Shown here: positions 1 to 10,718 of the stretch, one piece after another
Layout: every line of letters starts with the position of its first letter
Position numbering within the stretch: the stretch's first letter is position 1
Assembly: GCF_028453695.1 (NCBI RefSeq)
Contig: NC_135778.1
Span: 12,956,244 to 13,020,243, forward strand
Reading direction: 5' to 3'
Length of the DNA stretch: 64,000 nucleotides
Source: Augochlora pura
Taxonomy: Eukaryota; Arthropoda; Insecta; Hymenoptera; Halictidae
Program-made: the position numbers and the translations under genes
Notes under the pieces: generated by a model
Seen by the model: the letters and a program-made list of their open reading frames with translations, nothing else
Database searches by the model: none
What the model was told of the DNA's origin: nothing

Positions 1-769
1 TAGAATTGTGAAAGGTCTGGAGCGTAAAATATTCAGTCGCCGGTGTGTTCGGGTCCAACAGAATCTGATTTCGAATGTAGACAATGCACCGGTAACGCAT
101 GAAAAATTTACTATATTTTTGGTACGCTCCGCTCCAAACAGAGTGCGATGCGGTTTACAGTGATATCAAAGTGACCTACATTCAACCGAGGGCAAAAGTC
201 GAGGAAAAAAAATACACGCTCGGTTGTATCTGAGGCTTCATCCGTCATTGTGTACCTACACGATGTAACTTCAATTATTCTGTACTTGATTAGAATAAAC
301 TGTCTGCGAAACAGTTCGAGCTCTGTACGCGCGTTTAACTTGATTCACGTATTCTTTGTATGCTGATACATATTAATCCCTTGCACAATGACTCATTTTA
401 CACTTATTTGTTTTTAATATTTTCCTTAATAGGACTGGATAATTTTTGTTTATCGTTTTGTCTTTATTTACTTCCGTTTCTAGACTTTGATAATAGAAAA
501 ATTCAATTTGATTTCGATTTGGAAGAAATTAATAATATTCATATTTAGTAGATCATACGTGGAATCTTCGTCACGAATATGACTTGTTATTATAGAACAC
601 TAAAATCCCCACGTAGTTAAAACAATTTAATTAATTAAAGCGAAACTAGAAAGTTAATACTTATTATAGGGGCTGGCATTAGAACTCTTTCGCATCCGAA
701 ACATTCTAGTTAAATTCAATTTGTTCAAATATATTACAATAAAAATTAATTTTCAAGATTCGTCAGAAA
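1..769. other. AT-rich DNA without a recognisable gene
   Basis: I see no gene. A short open frame at 360-548 (+) is leucine, phenylalanine and isoleucine rich because of AT-rich composition and resembles nothing known to me. There is no splice-site context or repeat structure I can defend. Confidence 0.6.
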
Positions 770-813
770 TTAGTGTCACCCATATTTGGGTGGCGCGGCA
801 CTCAACGTGTTAA
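770..813. mobile_element. Candidate end of a TTAA-flanked MITE (family D)
   Basis: The + strand reads GTGTCACCCATATTTGGGTG, then GGCGCGGCACTCAACGTG, then TTAA. This is a CpG-rich, palindrome-containing end abutting TTAA. The block resembles, in opposite orientation, the start of the candidate element at 60468 (TTAACATATTGGCTGAGG followed by TGTCACCCATTCATGGGT). Its TTAA (810-813) is also the left TTAA of the following family A element. I could not place the other end, so the size is unknown. The piggyBac-like assignment rests only on the TTAA. Confidence 0.4.
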
Positions 814-1056
814 CCATTTGCACCCGAAGCTATTTCAATTCCAAATCTAAAATAATTTTTCTGCTATAGTATTTTCATTTTGTTTAACTAAAATCATTCT
901 ATGTATATGAATTTGAATCTTGTAATTCATATAGCAATTACACTTTCAACAATTGTTTAAATCTAAGCTTTGGCGATATCTATAAAAATGATTTTCTAAC
1001 GTGTTACAACAATTTTAATGACGCCGCAGGGTCGCCACTCGAGTGCAAACGGTTAA
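810..1056. mobile_element. Family A MITE, copy 1 (piggyBac-like, TTAA-flanked)
   Basis: A non-coding element of about 247 bp lies between TTAA at 810-813 and TTAA at 1053-1056. Its inverted ends are diverged versions of CCCTTTGCACTCGAAGCC on the left and GCCACTCGAGTGCAAAGGG on the right. Here they read CCATTTGCACCCGAAGC and GCCACTCGAGTGCAAACGG. The TTAA flank plus a terminal CC(C) fits piggyBac-derived MITEs. It shares an internal block (TTTAAATCTAAGCTTT, then ATAAAAATGATTTTC-like) with the other copies. Confidence 0.8.
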
Positions 1057-1904
1057 TACATTGAGAAAAGCAGCGAAGCGACATCCCCTTTACAATTATC
1101 ACGAAGTACGTGATAATAAAATACAACGAATAAATATATCGTTCCATTAATTATTATACAAAACTGGAAGAGGTAAAGCTTTTAGAAAGTCCTTCGCGAT
1201 AAATTTAGAATAAAATTGCTATTAATTACTGTTAATATACAGGTTCTAACTATATTTTATAAATTTGCATGTGCTACGGCTGCATAAAGATCCACGGTCT
1301 GATAGCGACATGCACTATATGTTCTAACAACAGTGCACCTAGTCGATAAGTAAGTACGTTCGCTAATGCTCGCGGGTTCTTAATTATTAAATAAAAAACG
1401 GTACATTTTAACGTTAACGTATACCTTTAAGGAATAACGAAAAATATAGCGAAATTTGTTGAGAGTAGACATAATTTCTAGTTAAAAAAATATTTCTACA
1501 TACTCGAACAGCAGTCGAAGTAATATTATTAATTAATTTCTTGGTATTCCTATGTTTTTTGCTATTCTCGCTATGTTATTTTCCGCAGACACGTTTGTCA
1601 CACATTGTTGTATTCTGATCGTGGAAATTAGTGCAACATTTATTTATCTTAACAAATGTGGTGAAGATCGTGTTTTTTATATTGTGTATTGGACTGAGAT
1701 TTAATTTAACATGACTGATAGGTTCGATTGTTCTGAACCAAGTCGATAGTGTAGCGTCGATTTAGACCTTTTAAAAGGAGAAAAAAGGAGATGAGATAGA
1801 GCGAGGATGATTCGGAGTTCAAGGGGTATGGATGACTCAAGGATAAAATGACATAGATGAGTCAATAATAAGTGAAAGTTTTAAGCAGCTGTAGATAAGA
1901 TATA
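1057..1904. other. AT-rich gene-free stretch
   Basis: Nothing recognisable is present. There are no open frames of note, tandem arrays or terminal repeats. Confidence 0.6.
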
Positions 1905-2820
1905 TATTGGGTTGGAGAATAAGTTCGTAGCGTTTTTATATTTTCTCTTATTCCACAACGATTTGTTGCTGTTTGACAAATTGTTGAGTCCTGGACATAG
2001 GGCCTCAAGAACGATCTTTAAATAAGGAAGACCAATTTACAGTTTATGGTGCTAGTAATGGTAAAAGGCTATTTTTGAGGAACCGAACTATCAAGTAATT
2101 TTAATATTTCGCGGGATGCATATTTTATCGGTTTACAATCTCTTGTCTTCGGACTCAATAGGAAATGCTGGCATCATAAACCTCGGGGGTTTCTAAAGGG
2201 CTGCGCGGACAGAGGCCTGAAGGCCCAAGGCAGGCTCGCGACCGTTCCGCGAATGGCTATTTTTACGGTACAGTCAGACCTGGAGGGAATTCCTGTCAAA
2301 CGTTGCGAAACCACCCCCTACCACAGAGTTTCTTCTCATCCCCACTTAGACATTTTTTCCACCTCTACCAAATTTATCCTGCGACCGAGCTTTTGTAAAA
2401 GCTAGTGCGACAATAACAGAATCGAATAGAGATCAGAATCGAACAGATAATAGAATCGAACGTAGTATAGAACACGTAGCATAGATACAGACGATAGAGC
2501 TGTCGTAGAATTCTAAAACTTAAGACCAAAGTATATTATAGTAGGCTAAATAAGTTTTGTGAGTTAAATTCCAAGTCAACATTTTATACAGTCCACACCT
2601 ATAGCGTCATACTTCGTCGCTAATACTGATCGACGCCGTGACGCCCCAACACAAATTGTGTTACATTTATTCGATAGAGCTGTCTCTGCTCTACAAAACT
2701 GTGCTAATCGTGTTGTTTTAGTCATTTAATTTTTTATTATTTTTGAGGCTGTAGCGGTACATGTCCAATACATAAAAATGTGTCGGAAATATTTAGAGAA
2801 AGGATGACTGATAGTAACTC
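1905..2820 (+). mobile_element. Mariner-like element fragment split by an LTR
   Basis: At TA (1905-1906) the sequence begins TTGGGTTGGAGAATAAGTTC, the type of terminal repeat seen in insect mariner elements, and continues with AT-rich leader sequence to 1981. After the inserted LTR (1982-2651) and its duplicated CAAAT, a leader-like sequence resumes (2657 to about 2820). No matching right-hand terminal repeat is found downstream and no transposase frame is open, so the copy is a dead 5' remnant. Identification of the left end is fairly firm; the right boundary is a guess. Confidence 0.6.
1982..2651 (-). mobile_element. Solo LTR, copy 1, with CAAAT target duplication
   Basis: A 670-bp sequence starts TGTTGAGTCCTGGACAT and ends GTGACGCCCCAACA on the + strand (TG...CA ends). 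It is flanked by CAAAT at 1977-1981 and again at 2652-2656, a perfect 5-bp target duplication. It is the reverse complement of the repeat at 34368-34997. No internal retrotransposon sequence or second LTR is attached, so it is a solo LTR left by recombination. It interrupts the mariner remnant around it. A 5-bp duplication and TG/CA ends fit Gypsy or BEL/Pao elements; I cannot choose between them. Confidence 0.9.
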
Positions 2821-5539
2821 TAATGATTGCACATTCGACTCTACTCCTCCAAATTCAACTGACTATACTACCTAAATAACAAACATTATTTCCATCATCT
2901 GTTGATGCTCTGGAACACGTTACAGGAGCAGCCGATGCTTGCGGGATCGCGAGTAATGGTTTCGCGAAGACGCGGCGCGGGTGAGCGATTAGGGGCGTTC
3001 AACCGGAGCTTAGGGGTGTTTCGCGGCGGAAGGTGGGGCCTCCTTCCGGTGGCCCAGTTTTTTTTTACGGGAATACAAACACAGGTCGGAGTTCGCGGTA
3101 GTTCGCAGGATCAAAGGGTCCTTCAGCACCCTCGTTTCCCTACGACCACGACGGCTCGGCGGTTAACTCGACGGTAGGGCTGGCAGTGGTTTGCCGCTGC
3201 CGACAGTGGCATAACCACCACCATCGCGCCACCAGTAAATTATGTAGCATAATGGCGCGAGCGAGAGAGCGGCGTATTCAGACCGAAAGCGAAAGAACGA
3301 GCGTGGAAAGGGGATGGAAAACAGCGGCGCGGAGGTGGGAGGGGGGCCGAGGGTTTTAGGGGTTGGGAGGGAAAAGCGGCGGTCGGGCGTCAGGGGGTAA
3401 GGGATACCTTCCTCCGCTTCATTCGTCAATGTCGCGATCTATCTGGCCCGCTCCTTTCCAAAGCACCGCCTTCGCAGTTTAATCGAGCTCACTAATTTGC
3501 TTCTATTTATTTTTCCACGACTTTTGTGTCTGCAAATGTAGCGTGAATTAAAATGTAGCCGAGATGCTGTGATCAAGCCACCGGGGCGACCCGCTTCCTT
3601 GGCCCAATTTACTGCGGAACCGGGGCCCCCGTGATAGCACGAACGGAGCGGAGAGGATAGGGAAAATGAGGGTTTCGTTTACTATGGCGCGCGGAGCGTA
3701 TACGGCAAATAGTCACGTGAAAGTATTGGGCTGCCTAGCCTGGGCGGGCCACTCCGCGCGGAGCATCGAATACGAATTAGGATCCCATGAATCGGACGCA
3801 AAAGGATCAGCCCCCTGACGAGATACAACGTTCTTAATTTCCTCGGGAAAGAAAGCTCAGCGATCATTTTTGGTTCTGCATTTTCACTCTTCTCTTCGAA
3901 ATTATTCGTCTTCGCTGGATTTAATTTAGCACTGACGGGCCACGGTTTGTGTCGATATTTAAATCGCGCGTGGTTTGTACATGTACTTATGTGAGATTGT
4001 TTTCTTGTGAATTCTCAGCTGAGTTTAAATGTCAATTAGCGAGTGTAGAGTGCCGGGTGATCTTAATGTCTATACATTAAATATTTACAGTTTACTGTTA
4101 TTTAGTTTACATCATTATCAATGATGTAATGTAACACCAACTCTTGTTGGTAAGGTCGCTGAAAGTATTAAATCTACCAGGGAAAGTTCCGTCGGATAGT
4201 GTCATATCGAGTTTTAATAAGTATGCATATGTTCATTTGAGACATATATTTTTCAGAAATTATATTTATAAATTGCCATCACGCTGCTAGAGGTCACAAT
4301 TTATTATATTCTTTCACTTCGCAGAGAGAACTTTCCGACAGACCTAAAATAATTCCTAATTTTGGTGCATATAATGTCACTGTAAAAAGTATTCATATAC
4401 TGTATTCCTAACTTTTTACAAATTATGAATGTATAATCTGTTCACGTACAATGTTTTCACAATCACTCCATTAAACTTAGGATGTAAAGTATGCTGCCTA
4501 CTTTAGAATAACATGAGGTTCACAAGAACTCTATACGATAAAATTTGTTCCTCGTTTGTATTTCATAAAAGTTGCTGTTGTTTCATATTTTAGAAAATCT
4601 CAATAATATTCATTAACTTTGAAAATCATAATGATGAACGTGTTAAACGTGACAGCTATTTGTAGTTGATAAAATTGTTCGAAGCTGTGTCGCATCGCTT
4701 CGCCACACTTTATCGAACTTTAGTAAGTAGAAAATAATGTATTTGAATTTTCTAAACGTTTTAAATTACTTCTAACTAAATTTAGTCACAAATTTCATAA
4801 TAGTAACCGTATGCGAGGTACCGGTGGGATAAGACAGCTCTGCGGCAATATTAACAACCGCAATTACAAATAGCAAGTTGCGTGAATCAACCGGCAGATG
4901 ACAGGAACGATCTGTTCGGGGCAGGCGCAGCAATTTATGGTGACGAACTTCCTTGATAAGGCTAATCGTCGGAACCCGCCATAACGTTATACCGTAAAAA
5001 GTCGCTGACCGGCATTAACCGTACTTCAATTGTCGGCGTAACAACGGCGAGCGACGTTTATCGCGCGCAAATGAATTGCTGTCTGACGTAGGCGTAATTC
5101 TTGGCGGTTAAAGGACTCCTACGATCCACCGGTCGGCGGGACCGCCGCGATATCCGCTTTGAAATCGAGCCATACGTAAACGGAATTACACGCTGTTTCC
5201 GTGAAATTGAAAACTTCCACTTTGTAATATGCAAAAGTCCCGCGCAAACTCCTGCTGAACTTTGTGCATCGTATTTTAACAGTTAGGCACGAACAACCGT
5301 AATGGGGGGGAATAATTGCGTTCGTTTCCTTCGGCCCCGGCGCGACGGTTTACGGCCGCCTTATCGTAGGAAATATCAATGCTCGTTACGTTCGTAACTG
5401 AAAACGAAGCGGGCCGAACTATTCATGTAACCCGGTTTCTAAATTGTTTCTGCAACACGTAACTTTTTCTGAAGTCGACCGCTTCCGGGCTGCAAATTGT
5501 TTTTCTGAAACCGAAGATCGGAGTAAGTGAATGGTTCAG
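2821..5539. other. Gene-free stretch with a GC-rich block at 2.9-3.9 kb
   Basis: Positions 2900-3870 are rich in CpG and purines and contain short overlapping open frames on both strands with low-complexity composition, which I take to be chance frames. From 3900 to 5540 the sequence returns to mixed AT-rich DNA. Around 4185-4345 there is a weak pair of GGAAAGTTC-containing motifs (4188 and, inverted, near 4329), not enough to define an element. Confidence 0.55.
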
Positions 5540-5541
5540 TA

Positions 5542-6573
5542 ATTGGACCGTTTATTTTGAAAGTGGTGTAAGTCTATTTTTTAAAAAAATGAGATATCAC
5601 GTGAAATTCATGCTTAATTTAATGTAAATTTTTTATGTACAACTAGTCCGTGTTTAATTTCTTAAAAAATTCCCATGTTTTGTATAATTTAAAATTGGTC
5701 GGTAAATGAAATTGCATAGTCATCGATTATGAAAAGGCGTAAGTTCAATTGACAGATGTAGGCGGCTTAGCAGATGGTTGCCGATCAGTAGCCTGTTATT
5801 TTACATTTGTTTTATATTACGTGACATATTATGTGTCAACATGACAAATTCATTTTACATGAAATGAAACGAGAGAATTTCGTTTTAATAAAAAATCTTC
5901 AAAATGCGATTAAAAGACAGATAAGAAAATACACTAATGGAGAACAGGTAAATTGGTTGCAAATATGTTGGATGAGGTTTCTCAAAAGTGCACCATACAC
6001 TATTTTATGTAAAACATCGATAAAGGGCAAAGAATTAAAAACTATTTTATAACCTACACGTCCTGGAAGACCGCTAAAATTTGAAAAAATTCGACCTGGC
6101 CCCTTGTACCAAGATACCAGGCCTATTACTAATGAAAAATATAAAGACATCAAGCAGTTATTACCTTATATACCTCCGGTGCATCATGCATATTTCGAAA
6201 CACTGCCACATGCAGAGCATAAGTAAATACTATCAGTATCTTGTAATTGTAACAACGTAATTAGCGTATAAAATTAAAAATACTGCTTCTATTTTATATC
6301 GTGTCATTGTTTGTAAACATAATTCGATTAATATGAAGTATATTTTAAGTGATGTTTCATTTTTCAAAATTGAAATTAAACGATTTTTACAGTTTAGTAA
6401 AATACGCCTAAAACAAATTTATATAACCAAATTATATATTGATAAAACAGTAGAAACATTGCCAGACATCATATAATTTGCCTAAATTTTTTAATTAACA
6501 GATATGTTAACCTTTAATTTTCTTGGAACAAGAGAAAATGGACTAAAACCACTTTCAAAATAAACGGTCCAAT
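5542..6573 (+). mobile_element. TA-flanked DNA transposon, copy 1 (1.03 kb)
   Basis: The element begins ATTGGACCGTTTATTTTGAA, continues with AGTGGTGTAAGTC, and ends with the inverted complement (ACCACTTTCAAAATAAACGG then TCCAAT). The terminal inverted repeat is about 32 bp. TA at 5540-5541 and at 6574-6575 gives the target duplication used by the IS630/Tc1/mariner group. Roughly 140-150 bp at each end match the copy at 37980-39625, while the interiors differ. Inside is a broken protein frame (5831-6225) I could not assign. The element boundaries are well supported; the superfamily is inferred from the TA alone. Confidence 0.85.
5831..6225 (+). pseudogene. Unrecognised transposon protein relic with one stop
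   Basis: One frame runs 73 codons from an ATG at 5831 to TAA at 6050-6052 and then stays open in the same frame for a further 57 codons to TAA at 6223-6225. The second part reads like real protein: PGRPLKFEKIRPGPLY, then RPITNEKYKDIKQLLPYIPP, then a VHHAYFETLP tail. The single in-frame stop suggests a decayed gene of about 130 residues or the 3' end of a longer transposase. I do not recognise the family, see no clear DDE triad, and assign no function. It lies wholly inside the 5542-6573 transposon, which is why I read it as transposon-encoded. Confidence 0.45.
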
Positions 6574-6708
6574 TAAAGAAGCCTCGATACTTTTATTATT
6601 TTAGTGATTGAGTCTGTATAGTTGTCTGTAACATGAAGTACATTCTGTTGTATTCAGACATATTGTCATTCGCTACAGATTTAAATTTATACTGACAAAT
6701 AAATTATA

Positions 6709-6784
6709 AGGTTGGAAACTATGAAACGGACGTTGCAGATGAACACAGACTAAACCAAAACGCCCGTTTCATAGTTTCCAACCT
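6709..6784. mobile_element. 76-bp hairpin MITE, mariner-like ends
   Basis: A near-perfect inverted repeat starts AGGTTGGAAACTATGAAACG and ends with its complement, around a loop of about 26 bases. The flanks read TATA on the left and AATA on the right; TAA on both sides is possible if the element starts at GGTTGG. The size and terminal sequence suggest a short non-autonomous mariner-type element. No other copy is seen in the window. Confidence 0.75.
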
Positions 6785-9700
6785 AATATTTCTTATGTCA
6801 GAAATGATAACAAAGTCTTGCCATGACTGTCCTAATAGAAGAATCAATCACAGTCGCATAACCTGTCAATCATTATGTAATATCGAGTCAATCACTATAT
6901 ACGTGACTCTAGTTTTTCGATTATATACTGGCATAAAAATTTACCAACAGCATGATAATACAACCTATATGAAGTGTTTCAGGAAATTCAAATACAACTA
7001 AACAGTTGCGATCTTTTAACTTTGGTTTTTTCGCGTGACACAATTTTACAATATCTACCTCTTCTTATTTTAAAAAGTAAAGTCTCTGCTTCCACCCCCC
7101 ATCAACACCCTGCCCCAAATTATAAAGCAGACCGTTAAACTTTTCATCTTTTAAAAGAAAAACATTGGCACATTGTTTAATTGGAAAATCGTAAAGATCC
7201 ATCGAGTTCCTAGATCACGATTCAGCGATTCCTTGGTTCGCGTAACAACAGAAAATCGCATTAAAACTTGCACACTCAGTCGATAAAGTCGACTGAGCGG
7301 AACGGTATCGGGGGCGTTCGTTAAATTCCGTTGGAATTCTTCGCGGCGAGCTTGACAGAATATTACGAGAGGCGCGGGGACGGCGGCAAGAAGCGGTAAA
7401 TAATATTTCCTCGCAAATGGGGTAAAGGACGAGGAAACGGGCGGGCCGGTATCGGGCCAGATATTTCGAATCCTCGGCAGGTTTCGGCCCCGGCGAAGTT
7501 TCCTCGCGGCCGGGCGGTACGTAGCTGATACTTTATCGCGTAACAAATGTTAGTTCGATCGTACGTAAACATTTCAGCTTCCCGTGCCGCAGAATGGATG
7601 GCGTTATGGACTATCGGGACCGCAGCTGCGCTCCTCGCGCCGCGAGATATGGAATTAATAGAGCAGAGCGGGGCGCCAGTTCGCGGAACGCTGGTTCGGC
7701 CGTGCCCGTCTCGACCCCGACCAGAGTCTCTCCGCGGACCGAACGCGTCGCTTTCATCGCGTTCCGCGTATAAATACCGGCGAGCGCATTAAAGAGATGC
7801 CCGGCAAACTAATTATGGCGCGATGATGAATCGTACAACCGGCTGCTCGAGATCGAAGTGCCGTTGAAAACGTCGAAGGTTCGACGGTAACCAACCGCCG
7901 CGAATCTGTAGACCCCGTTGCAATAACTTCTGCTTGTTGGCGCTCCTTGTTTGTACCGTGAACCGTGATCCCCGATTGCTCCGTAACTATCAATAACGAG
8001 CGATTTTGTAGCACGTATCGGGAGCTTCGATCACCTACTTTCTGGTGCACGCGGATTTCAAACGTCGAGGATCCGAACAGTAAATTTCTATTCGCTTGTT
8101 GTGTTCATCCGAAGCCGGTCACGTAAATATCTTCTTCGGTTATCGGGATTAGAAGGCTGTGCAAATGCATATCTCGCAGCAAAAACGCTTGCAGAAACAC
8201 AATTATTAATCGACAAGGAATTTTAGAATAGAAACGTTACATTTTATTCATTTGTTGAACCATAGCGATCTCGGAATAGCTCAGTATACATCTGTTATCG
8301 TTATTATAGTTCAGCAAATTTTTATATATTTATGTATTCATATATTTATAAATTTGTATACTTATATATTTATAAATTTGTATACGTATGTATTTAGTCT
8401 CTTTGATGTTACAGATACTCATTTTTGTCATAAATGCATAAAATCCGTAGTCTACTAATAACTATGTACAATAAAGTTAGCCTTTTTATATCGCTTTGAA
8501 TTAATCGTCGATTTCATATTTTCTCCGAGAAATTCCTACATAATTAATACGGAATTATCTTTCAGGATTAATGACAACCCAGTCAAGGGTAAAGAATCGT
8601 TGGTACAGGAATTCTTTATGTATTCTATGAGCATCAAATTATCTTCAACATTCGAGACAGAGTTTAGACGCGCAAGTAGAATCAAACAACACTGGTCAGA
8701 CGCCGAATTTCAAAAACATTAAAATAAATTTACTGGAGAACGAAACAAAGAATTATTCTGTGAACATATATTAATTACAAACTGTACCTATGAATTATTT
8801 CTAGATACAATGACTCACAAAAAAAGTATTTATACAACTCTTGAAACGAAATAATTTTTCATTTTAATCTTCGTAATGGTTTCATACACATTATCGCCTA
8901 ATTCATGGTAATGAATTTCGTTCGATTTAATTTGTCGAAAACTTATCCGGTTTGAAATTGTATTGAAATGTTTTCGCGAACACCCGTACGAATTTTACAA
9001 ATTCAGTGCCTCCACTTAGTAAAATTAATCAATATCGCTTCCCCACAAATTTTTTGCAGTAGAATTAATTAACGCATCCCAGCATAAATTGTTCGCTCTA
9101 ATAGCCATCGCAATCTGACCGGATTAAACCTCCCCAAAAATGGACGTACTAATAAATTAATATATTAATGTGCGACTGTATCTCTCTAATTAGCGACTGC
9201 GCATCGTTCTGGCAAAGTTGTCGAGCGTATAGTTGGTGGCAATCGAGAAGTTTGTTGGTACATGCGGCGGAGAAAGTAGCATTGTATAAATAATTTAAAT
9301 TGGAATTAAGCTGTCATTGCAAGTTTTTCGATATATTACGCAAGACAAACACATTGTTTTTTCATTATATTTCATTTTTTATTATATTCCAGCAGATATA
9401 TTACTTTAGGCATGCAATTAAAATATGTACTAACCAAAATAACTTTTCTATATTCTCAAGCTTTTTTCCTCCTGATAGTCTTTAACTTTGTTACTTTATA
9501 TGAAGAATTGATAAAACGCTCGTAAACATTTATCTGCAAAAGAACCTCGTTTACAGAACTCTAAAAGATGAAACTTCAAATTTTATCATCCCAACCAATT
9601 GCAATTTATGAAATCAATATTTTAGCCATTGCCTAGTAAAATAATCTCTTTGACATCTCAAATAATGTATTAAATTATGAAAAAATTATTCCGTCGTAAA

Positions 9701-10470
9701 AAGAGTACAGTTTTCACGGCGACGGTAATAGCTGTTGCGCGACCGTAGTCCGAAGTCAAATTGTTGCTTTTGACCCCGGTTTCCCCTAGAATACATGACG
9801 CTGTCTCCTGGGAAGCCGATTCACGCGCGAGTTGCATGGAACAGAGGGGGGAAGAAGCGACCGATCGCGCGGCGAGAAACGGCGCGCTTGTCCACGACGG
9901 CAAACGATGAGGAGAGGAGGTGCGCGACGAGCAAGAATCGACGCCTGGCGACGTTACCATGCCGATCGAGCATTATTTACATTCGATCGAGCAGACCGCT
10001 CCACCGTTGTCTCTCGTTTCGCGCCTGCACGCACATCGTGAGCGCGTAAACGCGAGTACTCGCAATCTGCCCGGCACGCCGCGCGCCGTTACATTATCCG
10101 CCTGTGTAGAAACTTATGAATAAAAGAAGGGAAGAAAGGTCGGACGGCTAGGTCAACGTTCTTAAACGTCGGCCGACCGGTGTAAAAATATTTCGAGCCG
10201 TTGCTCGCCTTTGCCAATGATCTAATAAGCCTCTCTTCCGAGTCACCAATTTAATAATCAATTACCTGTTGTTCTTTTAATCCTCGCAGAAAGAGAACTC
10301 CCTCGCTCGCTCGCCCAGGCCGCTTTATCTTTCGCTTTGTGCAACATCGTAGGGCGAGTAAGGGTAATTAGAAAATGTGTGGCGGATCTATCGGTTCTCG
10401 GTTGGCTCTGGAATGGGTTTATGGATAGGGTGATTTAGAAACAGCTGTACTGAAAATGTTTCATACTCAA
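6785..10470. other. Gene-free stretch with two GC-rich blocks
   Basis: CpG-rich blocks at about 7240-8060 and 9780-10110 carry overlapping short frames on opposite strands (for example 7151-7546 and 7547-7792) that I regard as chance. Between them is AT-rich DNA. No splice-flanked exon or repeat end was found apart from the small tandem repeat at 8339-8388. Confidence 0.55.
8339..8388. repeat. Two-unit 24-bp AT tandem repeat
   Basis: The unit TATATTTATAAATTTGTATA plus about four bases occurs twice head to tail. It is short and AT-rich, and replication slippage is a sufficient explanation. Confidence 0.7.
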
Positions 10471-10718
10471 TTAACCCTTTGCACTCGAAGCCGTTTAAAC
10501 TGTAAATGTGAAATCATTTTCTTGGATCATAGTTTTTCCATTTTATATAACAAAATGTATTTTATACACATGAAATTGTTTTTTGTGACTTATAACAACA
10601 GTTCTCATTACTCAATCATTTTCTCAATCTAAACCCTATTGTTGTTAAAATGATTTTGGAACGTAATAGAATAATAATAGTGGTGCCTCAGAGTCACCAT
10701 CAAATACAAAGCAGTAAA
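10471..10718. mobile_element. Family A MITE, copy 2 (decayed right end)
   Basis: The left end is well kept: TTAACCCTTTGCACTCGAAG at 10471. The internal blocks match other copies (TAAACCCTATTGTTGTTAAA-like and GTGGTGCCTCAGAGTCACCA). The right terminus is degraded (ATACAAAGCAGTAAA in place of GTGCAAAGGGTTAA), so the end is approximate. It is non-coding. Confidence 0.75.

Noticed and set aside
4185..4345. Inverted GGAAAGTTC-containing motifs as a possible MITE
   Set aside because: The similarity covers only about 9-10 bases, the motifs do not align in a terminal position, and no target duplication is visible.
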